Positions 33,334-42,547 are shown, counted from the first letter of the stretch. The stretch: 64,000 nt of DNA from GCA-2683135 sp964507445 (GCA_964507445.1 CAZDQF010000010.1:62001-126000); one strand, 5' to 3'. Translations and numbers: made by a program. The notes: generated by a model not told the origin, from the sequence alone.

Positions 33334-35352
33334 TCAGGAGAACAGCTCCTCCTGGACCTCGAAGAGGTCTTCCCCAGGTGACCGGGCGGCCAGGGTGACG
33401 AGCCCCAGGCGGGTCTCGTCCCGCAACCGGATCAGCAGGGTCCTGGGATCGTCGCCGCCGATGGCCGCCAGAGGCAACGCCAGCCCGGCCCCGGTGCGCT
33501 CCATGAACTGGGCCTCCAGCAACGGGCTGTTCCGCTGCGACAGCAGGGGCACGGCCACCGGCAGGGTGGTGCGGTCGAGGGCCGCGTCTCGCACCAGCTC
33601 CTGGGCGTCGAGGATGCCGAAGCGCTCCGCGGTGGAGTCCAGGGCCCCGAGCATGCGCCGCCGCACGTCCCGATCCAGGGCACCGGCGAGCCGCACGCGG
33701 AACCTCACGCCGCTCACCTCCTCACCGAGCTGGTAGTCCAGGGCCGAGAGCATGCGCGCCGCCGCGTCCGTGCGCCGGGACGGGTGGATCACCCCGCGAC
33801 GGACCAGCAGCTCCAGGGCGTGGGTGAGCCCCCAGACCTCCAGGTCCACCTCCTGTCCCTGCGCGTGCACCTGCACCTGCCCCGGCCCGCCCAGGCCCAC
33901 CACCACGCCGTGGAGCCCCCAGCGAGCGCCGCCCCGCTGATACCAGAAGCGCTCGTGGAAGGCGTCCCGGGCCACCTTGCCCACGGTCTCCAGATGGGGC
34001 AGCACCTCCTTGAGACCGGCCCCGTGGGCGTCGAGGAACGCCAGGGGTAGGTTGAGGGCCACCCGCCCGAGGCTGATGGTGAGGGGCACGGGGGCCTCGG
34101 CGGCGCCCGGGAAGATCGGCGTCTCCCCCTCCCTGCGGATGTGGAGGATCGCCTGCTCGCAGGCCGCGGCGTTCCCCAGCAGCTCCTCCAGCACCGCCGA
34201 CGACGGGAGCTCTCCCTCCCCCACGGCGAGGCTGGCCGGCAGCCACCGACCCTGCTCCGCGGACGCGTGCAGGCGTCGGCACAGGGTCTGCAGGAAGGCA
34301 GCTGACGCGTCCTCCACCACGGTCAGGGGCACCACCAACTGGACCACCGGAGCGTCCGCCGTCTCGTAGACGTCACGCCAATCGAGGGCCCGCAACAGCA
34401 GCTCCGTGAGGCGCTCCGGCGACTCGTGGGCATGGGGGTGACGGCTCAGGGCGCCGACGAAGTCGGGGAGCACGATGGAGGAACGGACCATGCCGCGCAA
34501 GGACCCCAGGCGGGTCCGCGTCTCCAGCAGGATCTCCCCCATGGGCTGATCCGAGAACCCGTCCGGGAACAACACCGCCACCGGGAGCTCGACGCGCTCC
34601 ACCTTCAACGGGTCGTCGAGGCCATGGATGTGAAGGCGACCGTCGTGATGAGCCCGGGCCACGGGCTCCGCGTGCATCCGCGACAAGGCATGGCAGGCCA
34701 ACGCGCGTCCGGCGATGTAACGATCCGGTCGGTCGCTGATGCCACCCCCAGCCAGGGCGGCCATCTCCTCCTGGCTCACCCCCACCACGGGAGGCTCTCG
34801 TCGCGGCTGCAGGTCGCGCTCGATGAGCTCGTGATCCACCAGCTCACGGATCAGCCCGAGGGTGACGGAACGTAACCCGGAACGCAGGATGCGGGCCTCC
34901 ACCTCGGCGGCCACCTCGTCCGCGAATCCGGCGGGGAGCTCGCCACCCCTGATGAGGCTCTGCACCAGCACCTGCCGGTCCCACGGGCGCAGGACCTCCG
35001 CCGCCACCTCCGTAACGAACGGGCCCCCGTCCCCCGCCGGAGTCCGCACCATGACCTCGTCCTCGAGGCAGCGTCGGTCCCGGTTCAGCTGCTCGAACTG
35101 CTCCGCCGCCTTGCGGTACCCGGTCTCCCGAAGGACACGGCAGAGCATCTCCTCCACGTCTCCGAGGGAGGGCACGTCGTCGCCGTGGTACTTGTCCAGG
35201 AACAGCACCACCACCCCGGCCAGCTCCTCCGCCAGGGCGCGATCCGAGGTCCCGGCCGCCGCCAGGGCCCGCAGGATGGAGCCGGCGATGTCCCGCTCCC
35301 GGAGCGGCTCCAGGGAGCCGTCGTCCCTACGAACCTGCTTGATCCTCGCCAC
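33334..35352 (-). CDS. ATP-cone / NrdD-like protein without glycyl-radical and cysteine residues
   Basis: A 672-residue protein. Residues about 2-90 form an ATP-cone nucleotide-sensing domain (RRDDGSLEPLRERDIAGSIL). The remainder resembles the barrel of anaerobic class III ribonucleotide reductase: HHDGRLHIHGLD at 235-246 (NrdD H..G.IHIHDLD) and SLGRVALNLP at 427-436. The C-terminus lacks the zinc cysteines and the RV.GY glycyl-radical loop, and no Cys occurs after residue 398, so catalysis of ribonucleotide reduction is very unlikely. The longer frame from 35415 is rejected; the GTG at 35352 has GGGAG just upstream and starts at the ATP cone. It overlaps the nrdR 3' end by 26 nt and is probably co-expressed. 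It may be a nucleotide-sensing pseudoenzyme. Confidence 0.7.
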   Translation of the reverse strand: MARIKQVRRDDGSLEPLRERDIAGSILRALAAAGTSDRALAEELAGVVVLFLDKYHGDDVPSLGDVEEMLCRVLRETGYRKAAEQFEQLNRDRRCLEDEVMVRTPAGDGGPFVTEVAAEVLRPWDRQVLVQSLIRGGELPAGFADEVAAEVEARILRSGLRSVTLGLIRELVDHELIERDLQPRREPPVVGVSQEEMAALAGGGISDRPDRYIAGRALACHALSRMHAEPVARAHHDGRLHIHGLDDPLKVERVELPVAVLFPDGFSDQPMGEILLETRTRLGSLRGMVRSSIVLPDFVGALSRHPHAHESPERLTELLLRALDWRDVYETADAPVVQLVVPLTVVEDASAAFLQTLCRRLHASAEQGRWLPASLAVGEGELPSSAVLEELLGNAAACEQAILHIRREGETPIFPGAAEAPVPLTISLGRVALNLPLAFLDAHGAGLKEVLPHLETVGKVARDAFHERFWYQRGGARWGLHGVVVGLGGPGQVQVHAQGQEVDLEVWGLTHALELLVRRGVIHPSRRTDAAARMLSALDYQLGEEVSGVRFRVRLAGALDRDVRRRMLGALDSTAERFGILDAQELVRDAALDRTTLPVAVPLLSQRNSPLLEAQFMERTGAGLALPLAAIGGDDPRTLLIRLRDETRLGLVTLAARSPGEDLFEVQEELFS

Positions 35353-35809
35353 CCTGCTCCCTCTCCAGGATGCCCTTGAGCTCGGCGAAGAACTCGTTGA
35401 CGTCCTTGAACTCACGGTACACGGAGGCGAAGCGCACGTAGGCCACCTGATCGATGGAGCGCAGCTCTTCCATGACCAGGTTGCCGATGAAGCGGGAGCT
35501 GACCTCGTTGTCGAACATCTCGTTGATGCGCGACTCCACCCTGGACGTGATCTCCTCGATCACCTCCACGGACACCGGACGCTTCTCACAGGCCCGGAGC
35601 ATCCCGTGCAGGATGCGCTCACGGTCGAAGGCGACCCGGCTGCCGTCCTTCTTCACCACCCGGAAGGGCACCTCCTCGATGCGCTCGTAGGTGGTGAATC
35701 GACGCTGGCACTCCACGCACTCACGGCGACGGCGGATGACCTTCTGGTCATTGCTGGCGCGCGAGTCGATCACCTTGTCCTCGGCACTTGAGCAGAAAGG
35801 GCAGCGCAT
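35327..35809 (-). CDS. nrdR: Transcriptional repressor NrdR
   Basis: A 160-residue Zn-finger/ATP-cone repressor of ribonucleotide reductase genes. The zinc ribbon CPFC...CVEC (residues 3-6 and 31-34) and the RRRRECVECQRRFTTYERIEE linker are intact. The ATP cone (about 49-135) is canonical (VVKKDGSRVAFDRERI, ending VAYVRFASVYREF). It has its own predicted promoter (35841-35868) and overlaps the NrdD-like gene. Finding it with a second ATP-cone protein suggests joint dNTP sensing. Confidence 0.97.
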   Translation of the reverse strand: MRCPFCSSAEDKVIDSRASNDQKVIRRRRECVECQRRFTTYERIEEVPFRVVKKDGSRVAFDRERILHGMLRACEKRPVSVEVIEEITSRVESRINEMFDNEVSSRFIGNLVMEELRSIDQVAYVRFASVYREFKDVNEFFAELKGILEREQGGEDQAGS

Positions 35810-35840
35810 GGTCGGTCAGCGTCTCCGGGGTAAGTCGGCC

Positions 35841-35868
35841 ATTCTCACCGCGTGACCCACACCGTCAA
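35841..35868 (-). promoter_or_regulatory. Predicted promoter for nrdR and the NrdD-like gene
   Basis: On the minus strand TTGACG (35868-35863) and GAGAAT (35846-35841) are 16 nt apart. No clear 16-bp NrdR box is seen around it, so autoregulation is not supported by eye. Confidence 0.45.
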
Positions 35869-35923
35869 CCTCGACGACGCCCGCGCTTCTCCACAACGTT
35901 TCACGCCACGGCGCAGGACCTCG

Positions 35924-37246
35924 TCACTTGCCGATGCAGAAGTCCCGGAACACGCGATCGAGCACCTCCTGCCCCGCCTCCTCGCCGGTCACCTGGCGCA
36001 GCTGATCCAGGACCCCGTGCAGGTCGGACGCCACCAGCTCCGCTGGTTCGCCCGCCTGGAGCGATGCTGCGGCGCGGGCCAGGTGCTCGTGAGCGGCGCT
36101 GAACGCGGCCCCCTGGCGACCGGTGACGTGAACCGGCGCCAGCGCGGCCTGGACGTCCGGCGCTCCCAGACGTCGGCACACGGCCTCCGTCAACCGATCC
36201 AACCCCGCTCCCGTGACGTTGCTGATGAGGACGGCGTGAGGGTCCGGCGAACCGGCCCCCGGCTCCAGCAGGTCTCCGTGGGTGAGCGCCAGCAGCCCAG
36301 GTTCGCCGTTCGACGGTTCATGGCGGCGCACGTCCCGCACCTGGATGACCACGTCCGCCTCCCGCAGCCGTCGCCGCCGCTGGGCGTGGGCCTCCCGGTC
36401 CACGGGGCCGGCGGTGAAGTCGTCCCCCGCCGTGTCCACCAGCTCCACCGCCCGCCCGTCCATCAGCACCTCTTCGGTGATGACGTCCCGTGTGGTCCCC
36501 GGGACCGGCGTCACCAGCGCGGCGTCACGACCGCACAGCCGGTTGAAGAGGCTGCTCTTGCCGGCGTTGGCGGGCCCCTCCAACACCACCCTGAGGCGGC
36601 TGCGTTCAGCCCCGCGCTCCGCCGTCGAGGACGCCAGCTGACGCAGCTCCTCCGCCACCGGCGCGAGGCCGTCCATCGCCGCCGCGGGGATCGGGATCTC
36701 CACGTCCTGATCGGAGAAGTCCATGGCCAGCTCCATGGGCACCAACACGTCGAGGACACGATCGCGGATGGTCGCCACCCGTCGCTCGACGCCCCCCTCC
36801 AGCAGGGTCAGCGCGGCGCGGCGCTCGGTCTCGTCGCGGGCGCGGATGAGCGCCAGCACCGCCTCCGCCCGGCTCAGGTCAAGGCGCCCGTTGAGGTAGG
36901 CGCGGCGGGTGAACTCACCAGGCTCCGCCGTTCGACAGCCACCTCGCACCAGCAGGTCACGGAGCACCGCCAGCAACATGGGGGCGCCGTCCACGTGAAG
37001 CTCCACCACATCCTCACCGGTGAAGGACCGGGGGGCGCCGTAGATCAACAGGCGCGCCGCCACCCGCGCCCCGCTGCGCCCCAGCTCCAGTTGACCGTCC
37101 ATGACCCCGCGGGAGGTCCGCTCCAACGACGGCCCGTCATGGAACAAGGGCGCCACCACCTGGCGCGCCTCGGGACCGGACACGCGGATGACGCCCCGCA
37201 CGGCAGGCTCGCGCGCTGTGGAGATGGCGACGATGGTGTCCTTCAT
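35924..37246 (-). CDS. mnmE: tRNA modification GTPase MnmE
   Basis: A 440-residue MnmE that, with MnmG, installs the 5-carboxymethylaminomethyl group on wobble uridine. The N-terminal folate domain has PGEFTRRAYLNGRLDLSRAEAV. G motifs: GPANAGKS (224-231), PGTTRD (249-254), DTAG (271-274). The C-terminus is the catalytic FCIGK. However, G4 reads THGD (322-325) instead of NKxD, so guanine specificity may be altered. The ATG at 37246 starts the conserved MKDTIVAIST; the longer frame is not family-like. It lies downstream of yidC by 47 nt, a common order. A second MnmE-like protein is at 8158-9315. Confidence 0.95.
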   Translation of the reverse strand: MKDTIVAISTAREPAVRGVIRVSGPEARQVVAPLFHDGPSLERTSRGVMDGQLELGRSGARVAARLLIYGAPRSFTGEDVVELHVDGAPMLLAVLRDLLVRGGCRTAEPGEFTRRAYLNGRLDLSRAEAVLALIRARDETERRAALTLLEGGVERRVATIRDRVLDVLVPMELAMDFSDQDVEIPIPAAAMDGLAPVAEELRQLASSTAERGAERSRLRVVLEGPANAGKSSLFNRLCGRDAALVTPVPGTTRDVITEEVLMDGRAVELVDTAGDDFTAGPVDREAHAQRRRRLREADVVIQVRDVRRHEPSNGEPGLLALTHGDLLEPGAGSPDPHAVLISNVTGAGLDRLTEAVCRRLGAPDVQAALAPVHVTGRQGAAFSAAHEHLARAAASLQAGEPAELVASDLHGVLDQLRQVTGEEAGQEVLDRVFRDFCIGK

Positions 37247-37293
37247 GACCGGATGCCGGCCCGCGCAGGACAAGGGCGCCCACGACCGGGTCG

Positions 37294-39234
37294 TCAGGTG
37301 CTCTTGATGGGCCAGATCTTCTTGATGACTCGGGATTCGATAATGCCGACCACACTCGAAGTGAGCCAGTACAGGGACAACCCGGCCGCGTAGCTGTACA
37401 TGAACACACCGAAGATGAGCGGCATGAACATCATCATCTTCCGCTGCTGCTCCATCTGCGGATTGCTGGTCTCCGGCCGCGGCATCAGCATGGAGTTGAT
37501 GACCCAGGCGATGGTCATGAGGATGGGCAGCAGGTGCAACCCGGTGATGGGAGGCGCCGGCATGCCACAGCAGCCGCCGCAAATAGCCATGGGGTTGAAC
37601 ACGGGGGTGTCGAAGGTGATGAGGTGGTCCGGCTGAGACAGGTCGTCCACCCACCACCAGGACGCCTGGCGCAGCTCCACCGTGGCCCGCAGGGCGGAGA
37701 ACAAGCCGAAGAAGATCGGGATCTGCAAGAAGATCGGCAAACAACCGCCGAGGGGGAGGCCGACGCCGTGCTCGCGCATGAGCTTCATCTGCTCCTCCGC
37801 GAACTTCCGCTGGTCCCCCTCATGCTTCTTCTTCAGGGCCTCCAGCTTGGGCTTCAGCTTGGCCATCTTCTCGTTGTAGATGATCATGGCCGCCTGGGAC
37901 TTGCGGTTCACCGGGAACAGCACGATGCGCACGCACAGGGTCAGCAGGACGATCGCCCACCCCCAGTTGCCCACCAGGGCGTACATGGACCGCAGCACCC
38001 ACAAGATGAACCGGCCGATGGCGCTGGCCCACCCCAGCTGATCGTCGTACACGGTGGAGAGGGCGCTGACCTGGGTCTCGCTGAGCCGATCGCTCAGCAT
38101 GGCCTCGATCGCGTCGTCCTCGATGGGCCCCAGGTAGAAGAGCGCCTTGAGGTTCGTCGGCTCTCCCATCTCACAGGTAGCCTCGAAGTTGAGGGCCGTA
38201 CAAGTGCGCCCGCCGCTGCCGCCTCCGTCTCTGCGGCCTCGATCATCTTCCAGGGGCGCGGCATTGATCAGCGAGGTGGGTGAGGGGAACCCGTCCTCCA
38301 GGAGCAGGAACGCACCGAGATAGGTCCCCAGGTCCGCGACGAAGCGCGGCGAGCCCCCGAGCCCGTGCTTGACACCAGCGGGCTTCCCGGTGCGGAAGAC
38401 CTCGTTGACATCCCAACCGTTCTCACTGCTCTCACTCTCCACCTGCTGCAGGAGCGCCAGCTCCACCGAGTCCTCCACCGGGTACACGGCGCTGCGGGGG
38501 CCGCTGATGATGTCGGTGCCCAGCTCCTGGAACACGCCGCCGGTGACCAGCAGGTTGAACTTGCGATTGAAGGAGGTGCCGGTCCCCTCCACCAGGGTGA
38601 CGGTCAGCTCCACGTCCAGGTAGGTGGCGTCCCCCTCCGGGACGCGGAAGGTCTTGGAGACCAGGTACGCCACGGCCTGCTTGATGACCGTCCGCTTCCC
38701 GTCCCGGACCTCCACCGCCTCCGTGGTGTAAGAGAACCGCTGCTTGTAGGTGACGTGGCGAGGCCCCGAACTCTCTACGTCCCAAACGCTGGTGCCCAGG
38801 TCCAGGGAGGGGTCGTCCGCGTCGTCCAGTCGCAGCGCGTTGAGCCCGTCCGGGGACTTCACCAGCATCCGCAGGGGCGTCCCCTCCGGCGCCTGGGCGT
38901 TGGGTCGGAACTTCAGCAGGGACGCCTGCTCGATGGTGGCCCCCACGTTCGAGGATCGGACCCGCAGGGCGTCGTTGCCGAACTCCCACGTCTGTATTCG
39001 GGCCGGGTCGATCTCCGGTTTGGCGGGCTGGTCCTCACCGGCCTCCGGTGAGCGCTGTTCCGCCTCACCGGTGGCGCCCGGAGGGTTCTCCGCGGCCTCC
39101 TTCAGCGCCTGGGCCTCCTGCTCGGCCAGGGCCTTCTTGCGTCGCTCCTCGTTCTGCGGCCCCAGGATGAACTGATTCCAGAGGACCAGCACCGCGATGC
39201 TGAGGACGAGGGCAAAGGTGAAGCGTTTTTCCAT
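37294..39234 (-). CDS. yidC: Membrane protein insertase YidC
   Basis: A 646-residue insertase of the Oxa1/YidC family. MEKRFTFALVLSIAVLVLWN gives the first transmembrane helix, as in Gram-negative YidC. A large periplasmic domain (about 90-400) follows. The conserved core has NWGWAIVLLTLCVRIVLFPVNRKSQ (with the membrane-groove Arg) and GGCLPIFLQIPIFFGLFSALR, ending with LYWLTSSVVGIIESRVIKK. The ATG at 39234 is chosen because the upstream residues are not hydrophobic or family-like. It precedes mnmE, as in many bacteria, although rpmH-rnpA are not adjacent. The Gly/Cys-rich loop PMAICGGCCGMPAPP between late helices is unusual. Confidence 0.95.
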   Translation of the reverse strand: MEKRFTFALVLSIAVLVLWNQFILGPQNEERRKKALAEQEAQALKEAAENPPGATGEAEQRSPEAGEDQPAKPEIDPARIQTWEFGNDALRVRSSNVGATIEQASLLKFRPNAQAPEGTPLRMLVKSPDGLNALRLDDADDPSLDLGTSVWDVESSGPRHVTYKQRFSYTTEAVEVRDGKRTVIKQAVAYLVSKTFRVPEGDATYLDVELTVTLVEGTGTSFNRKFNLLVTGGVFQELGTDIISGPRSAVYPVEDSVELALLQQVESESSENGWDVNEVFRTGKPAGVKHGLGGSPRFVADLGTYLGAFLLLEDGFPSPTSLINAAPLEDDRGRRDGGGSGGRTCTALNFEATCEMGEPTNLKALFYLGPIEDDAIEAMLSDRLSETQVSALSTVYDDQLGWASAIGRFILWVLRSMYALVGNWGWAIVLLTLCVRIVLFPVNRKSQAAMIIYNEKMAKLKPKLEALKKKHEGDQRKFAEEQMKLMREHGVGLPLGGCLPIFLQIPIFFGLFSALRATVELRQASWWWVDDLSQPDHLITFDTPVFNPMAICGGCCGMPAPPITGLHLLPILMTIAWVINSMLMPRPETSNPQMEQQRKMMMFMPLIFGVFMYSYAAGLSLYWLTSSVVGIIESRVIKKIWPIKST

Positions 39235-39283
39235 CGCTCGAGTTCGTGGTCGTGAGGCCCGGTCGTCCCGAGACGGGGTGCAA

Positions 39284-40036
39284 CTACTGACCGACCTTGA
39301 GCCTCTTGGCGAGGAAGTCATCCAGTGACGGGATGCCGGCGATCTTCCTCATGGTGGTTCGCACGTCGTATTCCACGCGGCGGAACAACAGGTCCGCGCC
39401 GTCGATCAGAAGGTAGCTGGCTCGGGGGTCCCCGTCGCGAGGCTGCCCCACGGAGCCGATGTTCACGAGGCACCGATGCTCGCCCATGGTGTAGCGCTCT
39501 CCCACGTTGCTCTGGTGCCGGAAGCCACGCCCCTCTTCAAAGATGCCGGGGACGTGGGTGTGGCCGCCGAAGCACGCCCGCGCCTCTTCGAAGTGGGCGA
39601 AGATGTCCGCCATCATCCGCCGGTCCAGGGAATGCGCAGGCATGACGTACTCGGTCACCGGCTGACGGGGTGACGCGTGCACGAACATGAGGTCGCCTCG
39701 GGTCTCCTGTTTCTGGAAGGTGTCGATGAACTCCCACAGGGCGAAGCTCTCCTCCTTGTCGAACTCGGAGGAGTTGAGCTGTTCACGGGTCCACTCCAGG
39801 GCGCTTCGAGCGCGGGAGTTGAAGTTCTCGGCTTTGTAGAGCAGCCCGTCCTCGTGGTTGCCCATGAGCACCACCGCGGCGTCCTTGACCATGGCCAGGG
39901 TCTCGCGAGGGTCCGGGCCGTACCCAACCACGTCCCCGAGGCAGTAGATCTCGTCCGGGGCGAAGGTCTTCATGTCTTCGAAGACCGCCTGGAGAGCCTC
40001 GATGTTGGAGTGGATGTCGGAGATGAGCGCGATCAT
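39284..40036 (-). CDS. Calcineurin-like metallophosphoesterase
   Basis: A 250-residue cytoplasmic phosphoesterase of the MJ0936/YfcE-like group. The dinuclear metal motifs are all present: ISDIHSN, LGDVVGYGPDP, GNHED, and FGGHTHVPG. It would hydrolyse a phosphodiester or phosphoprotein, but the substrate cannot be read from sequence. The ATG at 40036 starts the first strand (MIALISDIHSN); the 40 residues upstream in frame are not family-like. It is the first minus-strand gene of the long leftward block and is divergent from the thioesterase pair. Confidence 0.9.
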   Translation of the reverse strand: MIALISDIHSNIEALQAVFEDMKTFAPDEIYCLGDVVGYGPDPRETLAMVKDAAVVLMGNHEDGLLYKAENFNSRARSALEWTREQLNSSEFDKEESFALWEFIDTFQKQETRGDLMFVHASPRQPVTEYVMPAHSLDRRMMADIFAHFEEARACFGGHTHVPGIFEEGRGFRHQSNVGERYTMGEHRCLVNIGSVGQPRDGDPRASYLLIDGADLLFRRVEYDVRTTMRKIAGIPSLDDFLAKRLKVGQ

Positions 40037-40254
40037 GAGCGGTCCGGACCCTAACACCGGCCCCCTGCCAGGGGAATACAGGGACAGGGAGCCCCACAAG
40101 GCCGGCTGACACCCGCCGTTGGCCCGAATCAGGGGCCAGGGCGGGAGCATGCCCACCGCCGCCGGGGCAGCCTCGGAGAAACCGGCGATGTGCGGCGTGT
40201 TTCGACGCCTGATTCGTCACGTCTCCGCGTTCCCCGGGTTGGTATCCTCCCCAC

Positions 40255-40647
40255 ATGAGCAGTGACACCCGCCCCTCGCAGCCCGCGATCCGCGTCGCCA
40301 TGATGCCCTCGGACACCAACGTGCACGGCACCATCTTCGGAGGCGTGCTGCTCTCCCACATCGACCAGGCGGGAGCCATCGCCGCCCGCAAACACGCGCC
40401 GGAACGGGTGGTCACCGTGTGCATGAAGGAGGTGGAGTTCCACAAGCCGGTCTACGTGGGCGACATCGTCTCCTACTACGCCTGGGTCACGGCCGTGGGC
40501 AACACCTCCATCACCACCCGGGTGGAAGTGGTGGCGGAACGGTTCCGGCCCGCCGGCCGCGAGGTCACGGTCACGGAAGCGGAGGTGGTGTACGTGTCCG
40601 TTGACGATCACTGGGAGAAGGTGGCCACCCGCAAGGCCCAGGAATGA
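40255..40647 (+). CDS. Hotdog-fold acyl-CoA thioesterase (YciA-like)
   Basis: A 130-residue hotdog thioesterase that hydrolyses acyl-CoA to free acid and CoA. The motif MPSDTNVHGTIFGGVLLSHIDQAGAIAA is the YciA/BACH active-site region (Asn-His and Asp). FHKPVYVGDIVSYYAWVTAVG is the second strand-helix signature. Length is typical. No strong ribosome site precedes the ATG. Its stop overlaps the start of the enoyl-CoA hydratase gene (ATGA), implying coupled expression in acyl-CoA metabolism. Confidence 0.92.
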   Translation: MSSDTRPSQPAIRVAMMPSDTNVHGTIFGGVLLSHIDQAGAIAARKHAPERVVTVCMKEVEFHKPVYVGDIVSYYAWVTAVGNTSITTRVEVVAERFRPAGREVTVTEAEVVYVSVDDHWEKVATRKAQE

Positions 40648-41396
40648 CCGCTCGCCTCGATCGACAGGGAGCGGTAGCGGTGCTCACCCTGGAGCGACCC
40701 GCGGTGCACAACGCGGTGGACGAGGCCACCGTCGACGCCCTCGAAGCTCACCTGGATCAGCTCGACGCGGACCCGGGCACCACCGTGGTCCTGCTCACCG
40801 GCGCCGGCGATCGCACCTTCTGCTCCGGAGGTGACCTGAAGTGGTTCAAGGAGCTGGACACAGGACACGCGGGAGCGCGGATGTCCCGCCGCATGCGGAG
40901 CATCACCTCCCGACTGGCGGACGGGCAGCGTCCCCTGGTGGTCTGCGCCAACGGACACGCCCTCGGCGGCGGCATGGAGCTGCTGCTCTGCGGCCACGTC
41001 CGGGTCGGCGCTTCGACCGCCCGCTTCGGGTTCCGGCAGGCGTCCATGGGCGTGGTCACGGGATGGGGCGGCGGCGTCCGCAGCATCCGGACCCTCGGGC
41101 TGGACAAGGCCCGGGCTCTGTGGCTCACGGGAGAGGAGCTGGACGCTCAGCGAGCGCTCCAGTGGGGGGTGCTGCACATGGTGGCGGACCCGAATGCGGT
41201 GCGGGGTCGTGCGCTGGCCATCGCCGAGGAGATGGCGTCGCAGAGCCCGGAGGCCATCCGCCGGTTCCTCCGCCTCGCCCGGGTCTTCCAGCGGGACGGG
41301 GCGGACGCCGCCGCCGACGACGAGTTCCGCAGCTTCTCCGAGCTGTGGACCGGCCCCTGGTTCCGCGCGAAGCTCGAGCGCCCCGATAAGCCGTGA
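40644..41396 (+). CDS. Enoyl-CoA hydratase/isomerase family protein
   Basis: A 250-residue crotonase-fold protein. The two oxyanion-hole segments are clear: TFCSGGDLKWF and NGHALGGGMELLL. The canonical catalytic glutamates of enoyl-CoA hydratase are not seen in the usual places; the region reads ASMGVVTGWGGGVRSI, so another crotonase activity (isomerase, decarboxylase or similar) is possible. It overlaps the upstream thioesterase by 4 nt. It converges with the glycosyltransferase gene, with a 34-nt gap and no clear terminator. Confidence 0.9.
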   Translation: MTARLDRQGAVAVLTLERPAVHNAVDEATVDALEAHLDQLDADPGTTVVLLTGAGDRTFCSGGDLKWFKELDTGHAGARMSRRMRSITSRLADGQRPLVVCANGHALGGGMELLLCGHVRVGASTARFGFRQASMGVVTGWGGGVRSIRTLGLDKARALWLTGEELDAQRALQWGVLHMVADPNAVRGRALAIAEEMASQSPEAIRRFLRLARVFQRDGADAAADDEFRSFSELWTGPWFRAKLERPDKP

Positions 41397-41430
41397 CCCG
41401 CCGGGGGTGCCGGACGCGGCGCGGACCCGC

Positions 41431-42546
41431 TCAGGTGGTGAGCAGCTGCCGCCAGAGCCCTTCCACCACCTCCGCTGACGGCGCCGGGCCGAACCGCTCC
41501 AGCACCCGCTGCCTGGCCGCCGCCGCCAACCGCTGAGCCCGCGATGCGTCCCCCAGCAGCAGATCGATACGGTCCGCCAGGAAGGCCGGATGATCCGGGG
41601 CGCACAGCAGGGCGTGGACGTCGTCCTCGAAGTGCTCCAGGACCGACGGCAGAGTGGTGGCGACGCAGGGGACGCCCGCCGCCATGGCCTCGAGCAACGC
41701 GAACGCCAACCCGTCCCTGCGCGCGGGATGGACGAAGACGTCCGCCGCCGCCAGCAGACCGGGGACGTCCTCTCGCGCCCCCGGCAAGGACACCTGGGAG
41801 TCGATGCCCAGGCGCTGGGCGCGACGGATGTAGGAGATGCCCGTGACCCCGGTACCCGCCACCACCAACCTCAGCTGGGGTCGATACCGGAGCAGGATGG
41901 CGGCGGCGTCGATCAGGGTGTCGATCCCCTTGTCTGCGTCCATCCGGGCGCAGGCCACGATAAGCGGCCCCTCACCCGCCATGTCCGCCGCCGGTTCGGC
42001 CGCCGCCACTCGAGCCGCGTCGACCCCGGGAGGGACGACCCTGACCCTGCGTGGATGCACCCCCCAACGATCCACCGCCTCGATTTCCAAGCTGCGCGTG
42101 GGCGTGAGCACCACGTCGGACATATGGGTAAACACCCGCGTCATGAGAGAACGCACGCCGGCGGTACGACGCGGGTGACGCAGCGTCGTGGCCACCCGCT
42201 GGACCCCCGCGAACCGCGCCGCGGGTCGGGCCACCACGTCAGCGAGCTCGCCCACGGTGTGGACCAGGTCCGGCCCCATCTCCCGGAACAGGTTGAACAA
42301 GGTCAGGGTGCCCGCCACGGTCCAGCGAGCCGACCCCGCCCCTTCCGACCGCGGCAGGTCCAGCGAGTGGACGGGCACCGCCAGCTTCTGGACCTCGATG
42401 GCGGCGTCCGCATCGGGCGTGTGCAGGCTCACCACGTGGACCCGGTACGCCGACCGGTCCATGTAGCGCAGGGTGTCCCGCATCCAGCGGGTGTCTCCGT
42501 CCCGCTGCACGTCATCGATGACCACGGCGACCTGATGTCGGTCCAT
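41431..42546 (-). CDS. Family 4 glycosyltransferase
   Basis: A 371-residue GT-B glycosyltransferase. The C-terminal donor domain has VPPGVD, ARMDADKGIDTLIDAA, LRLVVAGTG, and DGLAFALLEAMAAGVPCVAT (an EX7E-type motif whose first acidic residue is Asp). The N-terminal acceptor domain begins HQVAVVIDDVQRDGDTRWM. There is no signal peptide or transmembrane helix, so it should act on the cytoplasmic face in glycan or glycolipid synthesis; donor and acceptor are unknown. It starts 1 nt after trkH and may be expressed with the Trk genes, though no functional link is obvious. Confidence 0.9.
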   Translation of the reverse strand: MDRHQVAVVIDDVQRDGDTRWMRDTLRYMDRSAYRVHVVSLHTPDADAAIEVQKLAVPVHSLDLPRSEGAGSARWTVAGTLTLFNLFREMGPDLVHTVGELADVVARPAARFAGVQRVATTLRHPRRTAGVRSLMTRVFTHMSDVVLTPTRSLEIEAVDRWGVHPRRVRVVPPGVDAARVAAAEPAADMAGEGPLIVACARMDADKGIDTLIDAAAILLRYRPQLRLVVAGTGVTGISYIRRAQRLGIDSQVSLPGAREDVPGLLAAADVFVHPARRDGLAFALLEAMAAGVPCVATTLPSVLEHFEDDVHALLCAPDHPAFLADRIDLLLGDASRAQRLAAAARQRVLERFGPAPSAEVVEGLWRQLLTT

Positions 42547-42547
42547 A

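Noticed and set aside
31823..33736. 637-codon plus-strand frame opposite smc
   Set aside because: Antisense of the smc coiled coil; no recognisable protein.
33334..35352. Calling the NrdD-like protein a working anaerobic ribonucleotide reductase
   Set aside because: The glycyl-radical loop, C-terminal zinc cysteines and thiyl-radical Cys region are absent, and no NrdG activase is nearby.
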